Shown here piece after piece: positions 43,121 through 52,903 of a stretch of 64,000 nt of DNA (its first letter is position 1; the number at the start of each line of letters is the position of its first letter). Source of the DNA: Lewinellaceae bacterium (lineage in GTDB: Bacteria > Bacteroidota > Bacteroidia > Chitinophagales > Saprospiraceae); the NCBI GenBank assembly GCA_016710765.1, contig JADJUJ010000001.1, forward strand, positions 434,001 to 498,000, given 5' to 3'. Position numbers and translations under genes: made by a program. Below the pieces are notes generated by a model. The model did not search any database. It was given only the letters and a program-made list of their open reading frames with translations, and was not told the DNA's origin.

Positions 43121-44905
43121 ATGAAGCGCTACCTGACCTTGCCCTTGTTACTGACTGTTCAATTGGTTTTCTGCCAAACACACACACCCGCACCAGGAAA
43201 TTGGATCGACAGCCTGACACCGGAGATTTCCAAACTCATGCTGAAATACCATATCGTCGGTGCCGGCGTATCCATCAACGACCCCAATGGACTGTGTCTG
43301 CAGCAAACCTATGGTTATGCCAACCTGGAAACCAAACTGCCCACTTCCGACCAAACCGTATTTAAAATTGCATCGATCTCCAAGGTATTCACCGCCTTCG
43401 CCACCATGCAACTGGTAGAGTCGAAAAAAATTGACCTGGACGCAGCAGTCCAACAATACATACCCGAGTTTAATCCGCAACACCAATACCCCGACCAACC
43501 CATTACCATCCGGCACCTGCTGAGCCATACCGCCGGCCTGACCGATGATATCAACAACGGAAGTTATTGCACCGAGGTGCCCAATCAAAGCACCATCATA
43601 GAAGCATTAAACAAGGAAGTGCTCACGCTGCCGCCCGGGCTGATGAACAATTACTCGAATGCGGGGTACGCCTTGTTGGGTTGTATTGTGGAACGGGTTA
43701 GCGGACAGTCATACGCCGACTATGTGAAAGCGCATATTTTCAAGCCCCTGGGCATGAACAACAGTTATATCGGTGGGGAAAAGCCACTCAACCTAACCGA
43801 GGGATACTGGTACGACAGCCTTCCGGAGCCACACAAAATACTGCGCGATGTTTCTGCTGGTGGGATAGCTTGTAGCCAGGCAGATATTCAGAAGATGGTG
43901 CAACTCATACTCGACCACGGAAGCCCTTTGATTTCGGCAGCGAGTTTTGAAGAAATGACCCGAAACCAACTGGTAAACACAACGCTGCAAACCGATGAAG
44001 GATTTGGCCTGGGGCTTTTTATCAAATCCCTGGGAACGGATCACGACGATCAGATTGGGCCTGGGTTTGGGCACGCCGGCGACATCAGAACACACCACGC
44101 GCTGCTGATGGTGTACCCAAAAATTCCATTAGCCTTTGTTATCACCGCTAACAGTGAAAAAGGCGCCCGATTTGCCAATGCACTGGCCATAGCAATAGTA
44201 CGAACCTATTTTCAACAGGCAAAAGGAGAAAAAATCGACAAAGCGCTAAACCCTGTTTATTCTAAAGTTGCCCTGGAAGCCGATCGCATCGATCATGACC
44301 GCATTAGCGGAACCTACGGCGGGGGCGGCGAAGCCTTCATCAGGATAAAAAAATCGGGAAAAAATAAACTTCGCTTCCTCCAAGACGGGAAGGTTCTGGC
44401 GCTCAAACGAGAGGCCAACAATACGTATCAAACACGCTTTTTACTCCTGAAATTCATCCCCATCCGGGTCAAAGATCTGTCCTTTGCCTTCCGACAGTCA
44501 GGCGGTGAGATTTACATGAAAACACTGATGAATAAAAGCAAAAGTGCCATGTACATCTCCCGCCGCGACCCCGACACGCCCTTGTCGACAAGCTGGACCC
44601 TGGCGCAGGGAAACTACACGGCGGTGAATGAAGCAGCAGATTGCCATGTGATGGTACCCTACCAACTCAAGTGCCTGGGAAACAAAATCATCGTTTACCG
44701 GAAAGGAGAAAAGGAGGAAGAAGAGGACGAAATTGGGTTCAATGCCATCAGTACAAACGTCGCCGTTTCTGATGGACTTAGCCGGGGCGCTGGTTCTACC
44801 CTGCTCCTGCTTCGAAACGGTAACCTATACTTTTCAGGCTTCGAACTTTCAAAAACAACGCCGGAAAAACCCAATAGCACTTATGTGAAGGGTAGCATGA
44901 AATAA
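43121..44905 (+). CDS. Exported serine hydrolase (beta-lactamase class C/DD-peptidase fold)
   Basis: 594 residues. Signal peptide 1-19 (ending VFCQ), then a class C type domain with the nucleophile motif S85-I-S-K88, the Tyr motif NYSNAGYALLG (about 173), and a HAG triad equivalent in GFGHAGDIRTH (about 325). A C-terminal extension of about 200 residues is beta-rich (YGGGGEAFIRIKKSG onward). It probably acts in the periplasm on peptides, esters or peptidoglycan; true beta-lactamase activity is not implied. It is monocistronic by spacing. Confidence 0.88.
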   Translation: MKRYLTLPLLLTVQLVFCQTHTPAPGNWIDSLTPEISKLMLKYHIVGAGVSINDPNGLCLQQTYGYANLETKLPTSDQTVFKIASISKVFTAFATMQLVESKKIDLDAAVQQYIPEFNPQHQYPDQPITIRHLLSHTAGLTDDINNGSYCTEVPNQSTIIEALNKEVLTLPPGLMNNYSNAGYALLGCIVERVSGQSYADYVKAHIFKPLGMNNSYIGGEKPLNLTEGYWYDSLPEPHKILRDVSAGGIACSQADIQKMVQLILDHGSPLISAASFEEMTRNQLVNTTLQTDEGFGLGLFIKSLGTDHDDQIGPGFGHAGDIRTHHALLMVYPKIPLAFVITANSEKGARFANALAIAIVRTYFQQAKGEKIDKALNPVYSKVALEADRIDHDRISGTYGGGGEAFIRIKKSGKNKLRFLQDGKVLALKREANNTYQTRFLLLKFIPIRVKDLSFAFRQSGGEIYMKTLMNKSKSAMYISRRDPDTPLSTSWTLAQGNYTAVNEAADCHVMVPYQLKCLGNKIIVYRKGEKEEEEDEIGFNAISTNVAVSDGLSRGAGSTLLLLRNGNLYFSGFELSKTTPEKPNSTYVKGSMK

Positions 44906-45049
44906 CAATTAATCACAGATTGAAATAACCCTTTTGTTGCAAGCACTTGTGTCCTTGCTACCCTGGAATACTATGCCATTTTGAAAGATATGGGCGGATG
45001 CCGAAAAGCCCTGATTAGAGTAGGCAGTCACACTTTATATCACGTTACC

Positions 45050-45433
45050 ATGAAAACTTTGTTCACTGCAGTTACGCTGCTCACCGCCCTGGGTCTCATG
45101 TCGTTCATGACCGCTCCTGATTCTGGAATTCGCCGCGATGCAAAGTACCAGTACACCTCCACAGCGGATGCCCGCCTTTCGGCTGCTGATTCAGAAGTCG
45201 TATTGAGCACCATTGCCGAAAAGTACCGCCTGGGGGATTACACTATGATCGAAGGCGATCTGCTCCTTGAGCCACTGAAAGCCAGAAAAGGCAACTGGAT
45301 CATCAAGAAAAAATTGTTCCTGACCTGGTTGGATGAGCAATTTATCACATGGGAAACCGAAGGCGAAGTTTCTGATTTGGCTACTGTCCAGCGCCTTGAT
45401 GAAATCGTGAGCAAGTACGCCGCCACGAAATAA
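45050..45433 (+). CDS. Small exported protein, first gene of the HTTM cassette
   Basis: 127 residues from the ATG at 45050, which starts a hydrophobic signal (KTLFTAVTLLTALGLMSFM). The mature protein is small and charged (EKYRLGDYTMIEGDLLLEPL; FLTWLDEQFITWETEGEVSD) with no known motif. A hairpin (45457-45496) lies between it and the next gene. Confidence 0.6.
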   Translation: MKTLFTAVTLLTALGLMSFMTAPDSGIRRDAKYQYTSTADARLSAADSEVVLSTIAEKYRLGDYTMIEGDLLLEPLKARKGNWIIKKKLFLTWLDEQFITWETEGEVSDLATVQRLDEIVSKYAATK

Positions 45434-45456
45434 CAGCGGCCAACTCGCAAACACAT

Positions 45457-45496
45457 CAGATATATGCAGGTGGGTGTCGGCCCACCTGCTTATCTG
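45457..45496 (+). terminator. GC-rich hairpin inside the HTTM cassette (attenuator-like)
   Basis: CAGATATATGCAGGTGGG pairs with CCCACCTGCTTATCTG across a six-base loop. No T-run follows, so it may stabilise the upstream mRNA or reduce read-through rather than end transcription. Confidence 0.5.
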
Positions 45497-45530
45497 AGTG
45501 TCCTGAAACGCATCATAAAACATTCAAGCC

Positions 45531-46148
45531 ATGTACGAAAAATACAAATCTTATCTCTCCGTGCGCAATGCTGCTCGCCTTGTCCTTTTGCTGTTCGCGC
45601 TGTTTCATATTTCCTCCGTGGTCATTCACGCTACCATTTCTGCGTACAGTTCGTACACGAGTTTTTATGAAAAACCTAAGGACAACAAAATCATTCAGAA
45701 AATGGGCCGCTTAAGCCAAACCAAACTGTACAAATACTACGGTACCGTTTCTGCTACCCAAAGCGGATACGGATTTTTTGCCCCCAATGTCCGTGCCTCT
45801 TCCCAACTCGTAATTGAGGGCTGCGGCAAAGAAATAACGCCCACCTTCAACAGCCACGAAGGCCGCATGCGCTACGAAGGTTTCCTTGGCGACCTGATCA
45901 ACAACATTGAGCCAGATTCCCTGAAAAAAGACAAAACCAAAATTGAAGATGTTCTGGACCGCTACGAAAAACTGCTGTTAAAAAACATCTCCCTGAAAGC
46001 CATCAAAGACAACAACATGTCTTGTGCATTCTACATGGTGCGCTACAATGTGCTCGATTTTCCAAGTCGCGCAGAAGTGCTGGAAAATGGAAAAACAGAA
46101 CTCCGTATCCTGCCTGCCAAGGCGTTCTTAATTGCTAAAACCAACTAA
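45531..46148 (+). CDS. Membrane-anchored partner protein of the HTTM cassette
   Basis: 205 residues with one N-terminal membrane helix (ARLVLLLFALFHISSVVIHA, about 15-34) and a soluble, probably periplasmic, remainder. It has the motif SGYGFFAPNV (about 78-87); FAPN words are common in proteins found beside HTTM genes. The C-terminal part is beta-rich. It ends 11 bases before the HTTM gene. Confidence 0.65.
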   Translation: MYEKYKSYLSVRNAARLVLLLFALFHISSVVIHATISAYSSYTSFYEKPKDNKIIQKMGRLSQTKLYKYYGTVSATQSGYGFFAPNVRASSQLVIEGCGKEITPTFNSHEGRMRYEGFLGDLINNIEPDSLKKDKTKIEDVLDRYEKLLLKNISLKAIKDNNMSCAFYMVRYNVLDFPSRAEVLENGKTELRILPAKAFLIAKTN

Positions 46149-46159
46149 ACTCCGGGATC

Positions 46160-47101
46160 ATGTTTACTTCAAAAGTTCAAAACGACAGCTGGCTCTTGTT
46201 CATGCGCATCACCGTTCCGCTGCTTTCTGCGCTGATTATGCTGGCGCTGTATAAAGATTGGGCCTTGTATTTCTCTTTCGACGGGCTGGTACAGCCCGAT
46301 ATTATGCAGGCGGAGATTGCACACCAAAAGTCCTGGTCTATTTACGCCCTCCAGGAGTATTTGAAAAATACGCACCATTACACTGTGGAATATTTCATCT
46401 TGTCCAAAATGGTGTTGGGAACCTATTTCCTGTTTTTGTTATTCCTTGCCTGCGGATTTTTGACGCGACTCAGCGCCATAGTAAGTGCCGGGCTCCATCT
46501 GGTGATTCTCAACTCTATTCACCACTTTTTATATGGCGCCGATTACTTCAATACCATGTTGCTTTTTTATTGCGCTTTGTTTCCCCTGGGCAAATACTAC
46601 TCCATCGACAATTTGCTCCGTAAAGGGCAGCCCGGCCTCATCAACGGGTATCTGGAAAGCCTGTTTTCTACTACAGCGATGTTGCGACTCATGCAAATAC
46701 ACCTGGGGATTGCCTATTTTTTCTCTGGTTTTGAAAAAATGCTGGGCTTCAACTGGCGCAATGGTGAATCAATATGGCGCGCAGTCCACAACTACGAAGG
46801 CATCATCGATTTTACAGCACTGGATTCCTTGGTAAATACGCCGCTATTTCTGTTTTTAGCCTGGGCCACCATGTTGCTGGAAATGCTCTACCCCATCATG
46901 GCTAACATCCGCTACACCAGGGCAATTTGGGTAACAGGCATCATTGGTATGCACTGTTCAATTGTTCTGATACTGGGCCTCTTTCATTTTTCGGCTATTA
47001 TGATTGCATTTAACCTGATTGCTTACGTTGTTCCGTACAGCAAAAGCTTCAACCTTTCCTTTTCTCCAACGTCAATCCTGAATCCAAATACAGCATCATG
47101 A
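46160..47101 (+). CDS. HTTM-domain membrane protein (vitamin K carboxylase-like)
   Basis: 313 residues with seven or eight membrane helices. Features of the HTTM fold are SKMVLGTYFLFLLFLACGFLTRL, a His-rich loop LNSIHHFLYGADYFNTMLLFY (split here as LNSIHHFLYGAD and YFNTMLLFY), and QIHLGIAYFFSGFEKMLG followed by WRNGESIWRAV. HTTM is the membrane part of vitamin-K-dependent gamma-carboxylase; bacterial versions mostly lack the luminal domain and have unknown reactions. The next gene's ATG overlaps the stop (ATGA). Confidence 0.82.
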   Translation: MFTSKVQNDSWLLFMRITVPLLSALIMLALYKDWALYFSFDGLVQPDIMQAEIAHQKSWSIYALQEYLKNTHHYTVEYFILSKMVLGTYFLFLLFLACGFLTRLSAIVSAGLHLVILNSIHHFLYGADYFNTMLLFYCALFPLGKYYSIDNLLRKGQPGLINGYLESLFSTTAMLRLMQIHLGIAYFFSGFEKMLGFNWRNGESIWRAVHNYEGIIDFTALDSLVNTPLFLFLAWATMLLEMLYPIMANIRYTRAIWVTGIIGMHCSIVLILGLFHFSAIMIAFNLIAYVVPYSKSFNLSFSPTSILNPNTAS

Positions 47102-47529
47102 AAATTGCTTTTACCCTTTTCACCCTGGGTCTGCTACTTGTATGGGAAAGTCCGGATCCCGTTTTTGTTGCCAATGCACAAATGAATGTTGGAAGCAGCG
47201 TACAGGGAATGTTGTGCCCAGACCCCGCCCTCACCTGGCCTTGTTCGGTTTCTTCATCCTCTTCTGGAAATGCTCCGCCGGCAGTCAGCTGCCCTGTAAT
47301 GCTGAGCAAGGACAAGGAGGGCCGTATTACCATACTGCTTCAAAAAAGTGGCATGACACCCTCTATGCGCCAAAACTGGATCCAGGGAAGCACCCTTTAC
47401 AGCCCGCAAACCATTGAAATAGAACGAGGACTTTCCCAACAAGTCCTGAACATTGATGAAGCCATTTACATCGAAGCAGGCAGATATCCTATAACAGAAA
47501 CTGCAAGCAGTTTTGAAGTAAAATTCTAA
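47098..47529 (+). CDS. Small secreted protein coupled to HTTM gene
   Basis: 143 residues with an N-terminal signal (FTLFTLGLLLVW). The mature part opens with a Cys/Pro/Ser-rich segment (MLCPDPALTWPCSVSSSSSG, about 38-57) and ends in a beta-rich region. No family recognised. The ATGA overlap with the HTTM gene suggests the two products are made in fixed ratio, so it is a candidate substrate or subunit. Confidence 0.65.
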   Translation: MKIAFTLFTLGLLLVWESPDPVFVANAQMNVGSSVQGMLCPDPALTWPCSVSSSSSGNAPPAVSCPVMLSKDKEGRITILLQKSGMTPSMRQNWIQGSTLYSPQTIEIERGLSQQVLNIDEAIYIEAGRYPITETASSFEVKF

Positions 47530-47540
47530 ACATTTACGCC

Positions 47541-48722
47541 ATGAAAAAAACGGTACAATATCTCGTGCTGGGATGCTTTTTGGCACTTTTAGCACCAAAA
47601 TCCCAGGCAAAGGGCCTGGATTCAGACACAACTGCCGTAGGAATCCTGCTGGAAGAAACCGGTCGCGAAATACGGGACATGGTAGATGTCTATATTGAAT
47701 CGCAAGCCAAACAAAGGATTCGGCTCAACGAATTGGATATGATCCTGATCAGCAAAACACATTATCCTGGCCAGCCAGATTATGTAGAAGCGCTGGAAGA
47801 GAAATTGAAGATCAAGGAAAATATGGAGGAAGAGGAAGAGAGCCTGGCCCTACAGTTGCTGCGCCTGCGCTACACAAAAGGACTTGAAATCATCAAGCTG
47901 TTGTATGAAAAGGTATTGTCGCTTGATCACCATTTTTCCAGCATACAAACCTTCCAGCAAGTCAACGCTATGGCCAATCCAAACTCCTACCCCGCTTTCG
48001 AACAGCACCGAAACCTGCTGGATGAGCGCATGAAAAAAAGGGGGGGGAACCTGAAACTACCAGCCATCCTGCAAAGTAATCCCTACCTCTCTGCCACATT
48101 TTCAATCGCCTCCATTTTCTTTAGTGAGGCCGATAATACTCAAAAAGAAGACGACCTGAAGCAAATTTCCTGCATCCTGGATTTTACGGTCCGCATGAAC
48201 AACGACCTCAACCTTATTTACTATGAAACCGAATATTTGAACCAAAACAACCAAACACTCGAAGAAGATTGTCTGGCCTTGTTTGCAGAGTACACCAAAC
48301 CCATTGGGTATTTCAAATCGCTGGATAAGTGCCGTAAGGAAGACGACTGGGACGCAGTACACGAAGCCATCGATCGTGTTTTCAAAGAAATAGATGCCAA
48401 TGGCGGAACGGACCCGGGGAAAACCCGTGCATCCATGAAAACACAGGTAAACCTCGAGTTTTCACTCAATCGCCTGCTCGATTACATCGATAAATATTCT
48501 GCCTTTGTCAGCAGCGGTGAAAAATACTACAAAAAATTTCTGGTCATCGTTTCCAATTACGGCAACGAAACGGCATGCCTTGGACAGCTGCCCAGGCAGT
48601 TTACCGACTTGAAAAAAGACATTGAAATGTCCATCGAAAAATTCGAAAACTCCTACCGCTTGTCGGAGTTAAAGGGCTCCAAACTCAAAGACCTGTTGTA
48701 CGGGCTTCCGGAAACCAATTGA
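47541..48722 (+). CDS. Exported coiled-coil protein
   Basis: 393 residues with a signal peptide (TVQYLVLGCFLALLAPKSQA). The remainder is long alpha-helices with an acidic coiled-coil stretch (EEKLKIKENMEEEEESLAL near 87-105). No known motif. It begins 11 bases after the previous gene and ends 9 bases before the next one, firmly within the cassette. Confidence 0.7.
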   Translation: MKKTVQYLVLGCFLALLAPKSQAKGLDSDTTAVGILLEETGREIRDMVDVYIESQAKQRIRLNELDMILISKTHYPGQPDYVEALEEKLKIKENMEEEEESLALQLLRLRYTKGLEIIKLLYEKVLSLDHHFSSIQTFQQVNAMANPNSYPAFEQHRNLLDERMKKRGGNLKLPAILQSNPYLSATFSIASIFFSEADNTQKEDDLKQISCILDFTVRMNNDLNLIYYETEYLNQNNQTLEEDCLALFAEYTKPIGYFKSLDKCRKEDDWDAVHEAIDRVFKEIDANGGTDPGKTRASMKTQVNLEFSLNRLLDYIDKYSAFVSSGEKYYKKFLVIVSNYGNETACLGQLPRQFTDLKKDIEMSIEKFENSYRLSELKGSKLKDLLYGLPETN

Positions 48723-48731
48723 CGAGATGTT

Positions 48732-49190
48732 ATGAAAACGACGCCTCTACAGGATCATTTGAAGTCAGTATTCGTGCAGGTGGAACTGGGAAACCCCGGC
48801 GCTAACTGTGCCCGGTTTGGCATCTGCGATGCACGGGTGATTCCTTATGAAATATGGCTTTCGCTGCATCCACAACAGCTGCGCATGGCCAAAGCCATCA
48901 TGTCGCCGGCAGGAAACGAAGCGTTGTTGCTCCAGTTCCCGCTCAATGGCCTACACCCCGCGGCCTTGGAGGCGTTTTTTAACAACAGTCATTTTTTAAT
49001 TGAGGGCCCAAAGATTTTATCTACCGAACTTTGCCATGCCTTAAACCTCCCCTCTTTTGAAATTCAAGCCGGTTGTTTCCCCATTGATCGCCGAACAGAT
49101 GGCTGGCTTTCGCTGTGCTTGCCCGGAAAAGAACCGGAACAGCCTGCAAAAGGATTATCCCGGAAAACCGTGAGAAAATCTTTGTCCTAA
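48732..49190 (+). CDS. Cytoplasmic protein closing the HTTM cassette
   Basis: 152 residues, no signal or membrane segment. A Cys pair NCARFGICDARV (about 25-36) and a mixed alpha/beta composition are visible; the tail is basic (KGLSRKTVRKSLS). No family recognised. Confidence 0.6.
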   Translation: MKTTPLQDHLKSVFVQVELGNPGANCARFGICDARVIPYEIWLSLHPQQLRMAKAIMSPAGNEALLLQFPLNGLHPAALEAFFNNSHFLIEGPKILSTELCHALNLPSFEIQAGCFPIDRRTDGWLSLCLPGKEPEQPAKGLSRKTVRKSLS

Positions 49191-49275
49191 AAATTCACGG
49201 TTTACGGGGTTTTACGGCGGGTTGGGATGCCCCACCTTTGTCATGTCAACCAAATTGTTCACAAAACTCATTGAC

Positions 49276-50058
49276 ATGAAAACGAATGCCATCTTTCAAA
49301 ACATCCTGATAACCACCTTTCTACTCTCCATTGCAATGGTAACCAGCAATTGCAGTTACAACGGCGATGTTTTTGGTGTACCCAAAGACGGCAATGGCAA
49401 CAAGTGCCTGGCTGTATCGGATGCCCAAAGCAGCCGTACGCTAACAATCCCGGCTTTTGATGCCGTCATTGTTGGCGACGACTGGGGCCGTTTTGCCCAC
49501 ATCCTTGTAGAAAAAGGAGATGTTCCCCAGATCCAGATTTCTGGTCCGGAAAACGTGGTGGAAGTAACCGTCGCCACGGTTTCCAACAATGTACTCACGC
49601 TTTCGTTGGGAACCTGTTTTTTGGGCAGCACCAACCTTACGGTCAAGATTACCACACCGGCATTGAAGCAACTGACCAACCGCGCGTTTGCAGCCGACAT
49701 CGCCACCACAGGGTTCTCGGGCGATCATCTCAACATCGAATCTTCAGCCTACAGTACCTGGAATCTGGGCATCAATTACAAAAATGTTCGCATGAATGTC
49801 ACCGGTTCCGGCAAATTCAATTGCAGTGGCCAGGCCGACAAACTGGAAGCCTATTTCTACGATGCATCTCATATGGAAGCCTTTGGCTTGGAGACTAAAA
49901 TTGCAGACATAACTTCCAATGTCCAGGGCGATATCGACATCACTGTTACAGATCACCTCGACGCCCGCATTCTCAATGCCGGAAACATCAAATACAAAGG
50001 CCATCCCGTAATCGAATCGGCCATTACCGGAACTGGAAAAGTGATTGACGCGAATTAA
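49276..50058 (+). CDS. Exported GIN-domain (DUF2807) protein
   Basis: 260 residues from the ATG at 49276, which begins a signal or lipoprotein-like leader (LLSIAMVTSNC, Cys near 25). The body is a head-GIN/DUF2807 beta-solenoid: the usual opening with TLTIPAFDAVIVGDDW and HILVEKG, then repeated strands ending DITVTDHLDARILNAGNIKYKG. GIN proteins are surface or periplasmic and of unknown ligand, often near anti-sigma or BlaR-like systems. It lies 85 bases beyond the HTTM cassette and may be a separate unit. Confidence 0.8.
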   Translation: MKTNAIFQNILITTFLLSIAMVTSNCSYNGDVFGVPKDGNGNKCLAVSDAQSSRTLTIPAFDAVIVGDDWGRFAHILVEKGDVPQIQISGPENVVEVTVATVSNNVLTLSLGTCFLGSTNLTVKITTPALKQLTNRAFAADIATTGFSGDHLNIESSAYSTWNLGINYKNVRMNVTGSGKFNCSGQADKLEAYFYDASHMEAFGLETKIADITSNVQGDIDITVTDHLDARILNAGNIKYKGHPVIESAITGTGKVIDAN

Positions 50059-50084
50059 TTTGGAGTGCGTTTTGCGCAGAATTA

Positions 50085-50182
50085 GTTTCGCACAGATTTT
50101 TACGAATTTTCACAGAACGTGATGCCCTCAAAACAAAAAGCTGATAGGAGGGCATCACGTTCTGTGAAAATCTGTGCGAAAC
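50085..50182. repeat. Long hairpin of TTTCACAGA-type words between converging genes
   Basis: The left arm (50085-50129) and right arm (50148-50182) are complementary over about 35 bases (GTTTCGCACAGATTTT and TTTCACAGAACGTGATGCCC), except for a nine-base insertion in the left arm. The word CACAGA repeats within each arm. It probably acts as a bidirectional terminator. Confidence 0.75.
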
Positions 50183-50200
50183 CAAATCCGCGTAATCCTG

Positions 50201-51151
50201 CTATTTCATTTTCTTCACAAATTTCACCACCGCTTCAGGCAGTTCAGGTACCAGCGGCAGGTCGGGTTTGCTGTACGTAGCGATATTTTTTTCAAGGTTC
50301 GAATCTGCAAGTTTGAAAATATGGTTCATGCCCTTAATCACAACCAATTTAGCGCCAGGCTTTGCCGCGGCCAGGGTTCGGGCATTGTCCTCACTAACCT
50401 GAATATCTGTGGTTCCCTGAACAACCAAAACGGGCATATCCAGCAGCGCAATTTCTGCTTTGGGGTCGTACTGAAACCAGGAGATGAGGTAGGGCTGTAC
50501 ATCCGCACGAAACAACGCAGCCAACATAGGTGAAACATCGGCCACCATTTTGCCCGCTTTCAGGCTGTCGAGAATGGGATAAGCAATGTCGGTAACATAA
50601 TCGGGCTGGTTAGCCAACTGGTTGCGCAGGATCACATCGGCTGCCGCTCCGGCGCCCGCCAGGGAGATAAAAGCATCAGCGCCCGCCATTCTGGCGGCTA
50701 CCATCCCAATCAGTGAGCCTTCGCTATGGCCCGCCACAATGATCTTGCTGAAAGATCCCTCCTGCTGAAGCCAGTTGACCCACGCCGCCGCATCGTTGAT
50801 AAATTGCTCAAAACGCAAATCACTTTCTTTCATTTCTGGAGCAGCAGAAGCGCCAATCATGCGCTTGTCGTAGCGCAAACTGGCAATGCCTTCGGAGTAC
50901 AGCGATTCGGCCAGGAGCTTGAGCGAATTGTTTTTCATCATGGGGTTGTTGCCATCCCGATCGGTGGGTCCGGAGCCGGCAATAATCAGTACTACAGGAG
51001 GCTTCTTTTTTGCAACAGGCATCATTAAGGTACCAGATAACTTAACGCCATCTGATTCAAGGGTAATCTCCCTGGAGTTCTCCCCGGACTGGGTATAGGC
51101 CAGACCACCGAAGGATAGTAAGCACAACAATAAAAACGAGCGCAGTTTCAT
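50201..51151 (-). CDS. Exported alpha/beta hydrolase
   Basis: 316 residues from the ATG at 51151 (signal MKLRSFLLLCLLSFGGLAYTQ); a longer start at 51208 would put 19 polar residues before the signal. The fold is clear: VVLIIAGSGPTDRDGNNP (oxyanion region), the nucleophile elbow VAGHSEGSLIG (Ser about 150), an acid in LVVQGTTDIQV, and a His in IKGMNHIFKL. It resembles bacterial alpha/beta hydrolases with serine-ester activity. The substrate is unknown. Confidence 0.85.
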   Translation of the reverse strand: MKLRSFLLLCLLSFGGLAYTQSGENSREITLESDGVKLSGTLMMPVAKKKPPVVLIIAGSGPTDRDGNNPMMKNNSLKLLAESLYSEGIASLRYDKRMIGASAAPEMKESDLRFEQFINDAAAWVNWLQQEGSFSKIIVAGHSEGSLIGMVAARMAGADAFISLAGAGAAADVILRNQLANQPDYVTDIAYPILDSLKAGKMVADVSPMLAALFRADVQPYLISWFQYDPKAEIALLDMPVLVVQGTTDIQVSEDNARTLAAAKPGAKLVVIKGMNHIFKLADSNLEKNIATYSKPDLPLVPELPEAVVKFVKKMK

Positions 51152-51308
51152 GGTGTCAATTTTAGAATGGGATCCAGGGAGTATTCCCTGCTTCCCCAAA
51201 GATGGCATATCATTTTGAAATATTCGCCGTCCTAACCAGGCAAATACCCGACAAGGCTGCCATTTTTTTCAAAGATTTTATCTTTCTTAGCCCCCTAAAA
51301 CAATTTTT

Positions 51309-52704
51309 ATGTCCAAAATAAAACGCCGCGATTTTCTCCGCAATACCGCCCTGGCCACCGCCGGGTTGGCCGCAGCCACCACAGGTTTTTCTCAACAAAC
51401 CGTCAGGGAAAACCAAACAGCCCAACAACCGAACAAACCAAAAGACAAGCTCCGCATTGGTTTCATCGGCACCGGCCTACGCGGGCAGGACCATGTGGGC
51501 GAGGCACTGCTTCGCACCGATTGTGAGGTGGTCGCCCTTGCAGACCCGGATCCCGGGATGATGGCAGATTGCCTGAAACGCATTGAACAGGCCGGGCGCC
51601 CCAAACCAGCCGTCTACGACCAGGGGCCGATGGACTACCTCCGCCTGGTAGCCGATCCCAACGTCGATGCGGTGCTCATCGCCTCACCCTGGGAATGGCA
51701 TACCCAACAAGCCGTTGCTGCCATGCGGGCAGGTAAATACACGGCGACGGAAGTGGGGAGGCTTTTCACTCGACGAGTGCTGGCAATTGGTGAATGTGCA
51801 CGAGGAAACCGGCACGCACCTCATTTTTATGGAAAATGTATGCTACCGCCGCGATGTTATGGCGGTTATGCAAATGGTTCGGGAAGGCTTGTTTGGAGAA
51901 ATGATGCATCTGGAGTGCGGATACCAGCACGATTTACGCGGCGTAAAGTTCAACGACGGGAAAACACCCTACAATTCGGGAGTGGAATTTGGTGAAAAAG
52001 GCTACTCGGAAGCCAAATGGCGAACCAAGCATTCCATTCACCGCAATGGCGAATTATACCCAACCCATGGCATCGGACCTGTGGCCATGTACACCAACAT
52101 CAACCGCGGCAACCGCTTGTTATACCTAACTTCCTCCTCCTCCAAATCGCGCGGCCTACACGAATACATCGTCAACCATCCTAAGGGGGGCCCCAACCAT
52201 CCCAATGCCAAAATCGAGTTCAACCTGGGAGATGTCGTAACAACAGTCCTAAAAACTGCCCGTGGAGAATCCATCATCATGTCGCACGATACCAGTCTGC
52301 CCCGACCTTATTCCCTGGGCTTCCGGGTGCAGGGCACCAAGGGCATTTGGATGGATGTCAACAAATCACTCATGCTGGAAGGTCAGACGGAGGCACACCG
52401 ATGGACCGAAGCCCAATCCTGGCTCGACAAATACGACCATCCGCTTTGGAAAAAATACGGCAAAGAAGCCGAGGGCGCCGGCCATGGCGGCATGGATTAT
52501 TTTGTGTTTCACCACTTTGTAGAAAGTGCGAAACGCAACATCGCGCCACAGATAGACGTCTATGATGCGGCTACCTGGCTGGCCATCACCCCCTTGAGTG
52601 AAGCCTCTATTGCCACGGGCTCCATGCCCCAGCCGTTCCCTGATTTTACGCGCGGGCGCTGGACGGAAAGAACGGCTAATTTTGCGTTCGGGGATGAATT
52701 TTAG
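51309..52704 (+). CDS. Tat-exported Gfo/Idh/MocA oxidoreductase (frameshift near 51757)
   Basis: The frame from 51309 (Tat motif KRRDFLRNTALATAGLAAATTG) is intact to about 51755, where a run of four G (51755-51758) shifts it. With three G it reads TEVGGFSLDECWQLVNVHEETGTH and continues to 52704, about 464 residues. NAD-binding IGFIGTGLRGQDHV (about 51-64) and the C-terminal dehydrogenase part (GPVAMYTNINRGN) mark the Bacteroidota periplasmic glycosyl hydrolase/oxidoreductase branch, which includes alpha-N-acetylgalactosaminidase (GH109-like) relatives. Substrate probably a sugar. Confidence 0.87.
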
Positions 52705-52706
52705 GA

Positions 52707-52885
52707 CGTATAGGGGAATGACAGGACAAAAAAAGGTTTTACAGGATCGACAGAATGCTGAATTTATGTAGGTAATTAAACGTGATTGAAGTCCTTATCC
52801 AGCAGGCAATTTCTTAACCGCATTCACCATAAAAAATCCTTTTTTGTCCTGGAAAATCATGTTTATCCTGTCATTCCCCCCTACG
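52707..52885. repeat. Imperfect inverted repeat with ACAGGA words between converging genes
   Basis: The outer arms TAGGGGAATGACAGGA (from 52711) and TCCTGTCATTCCCCCCTA (to 52883) pair. Further in, AAAAAAAGG/CCTTTTTT and a second ACAGGA word on each side give more pairing. It lies between the oxidoreductase (+) and ogt (-), probably ending both transcripts. Confidence 0.6.
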
Positions 52886-52903
52886 CATAAAAATCCCGTC
52901 GTA

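Noticed and set aside
43121..44905. True class C beta-lactamase under BlaI control
   Set aside because: The SxxK/YSN motifs are shared by many esterases and DD-peptidases, the BlaI unit is 12 kb away, and no operator palindrome is seen upstream of this gene.
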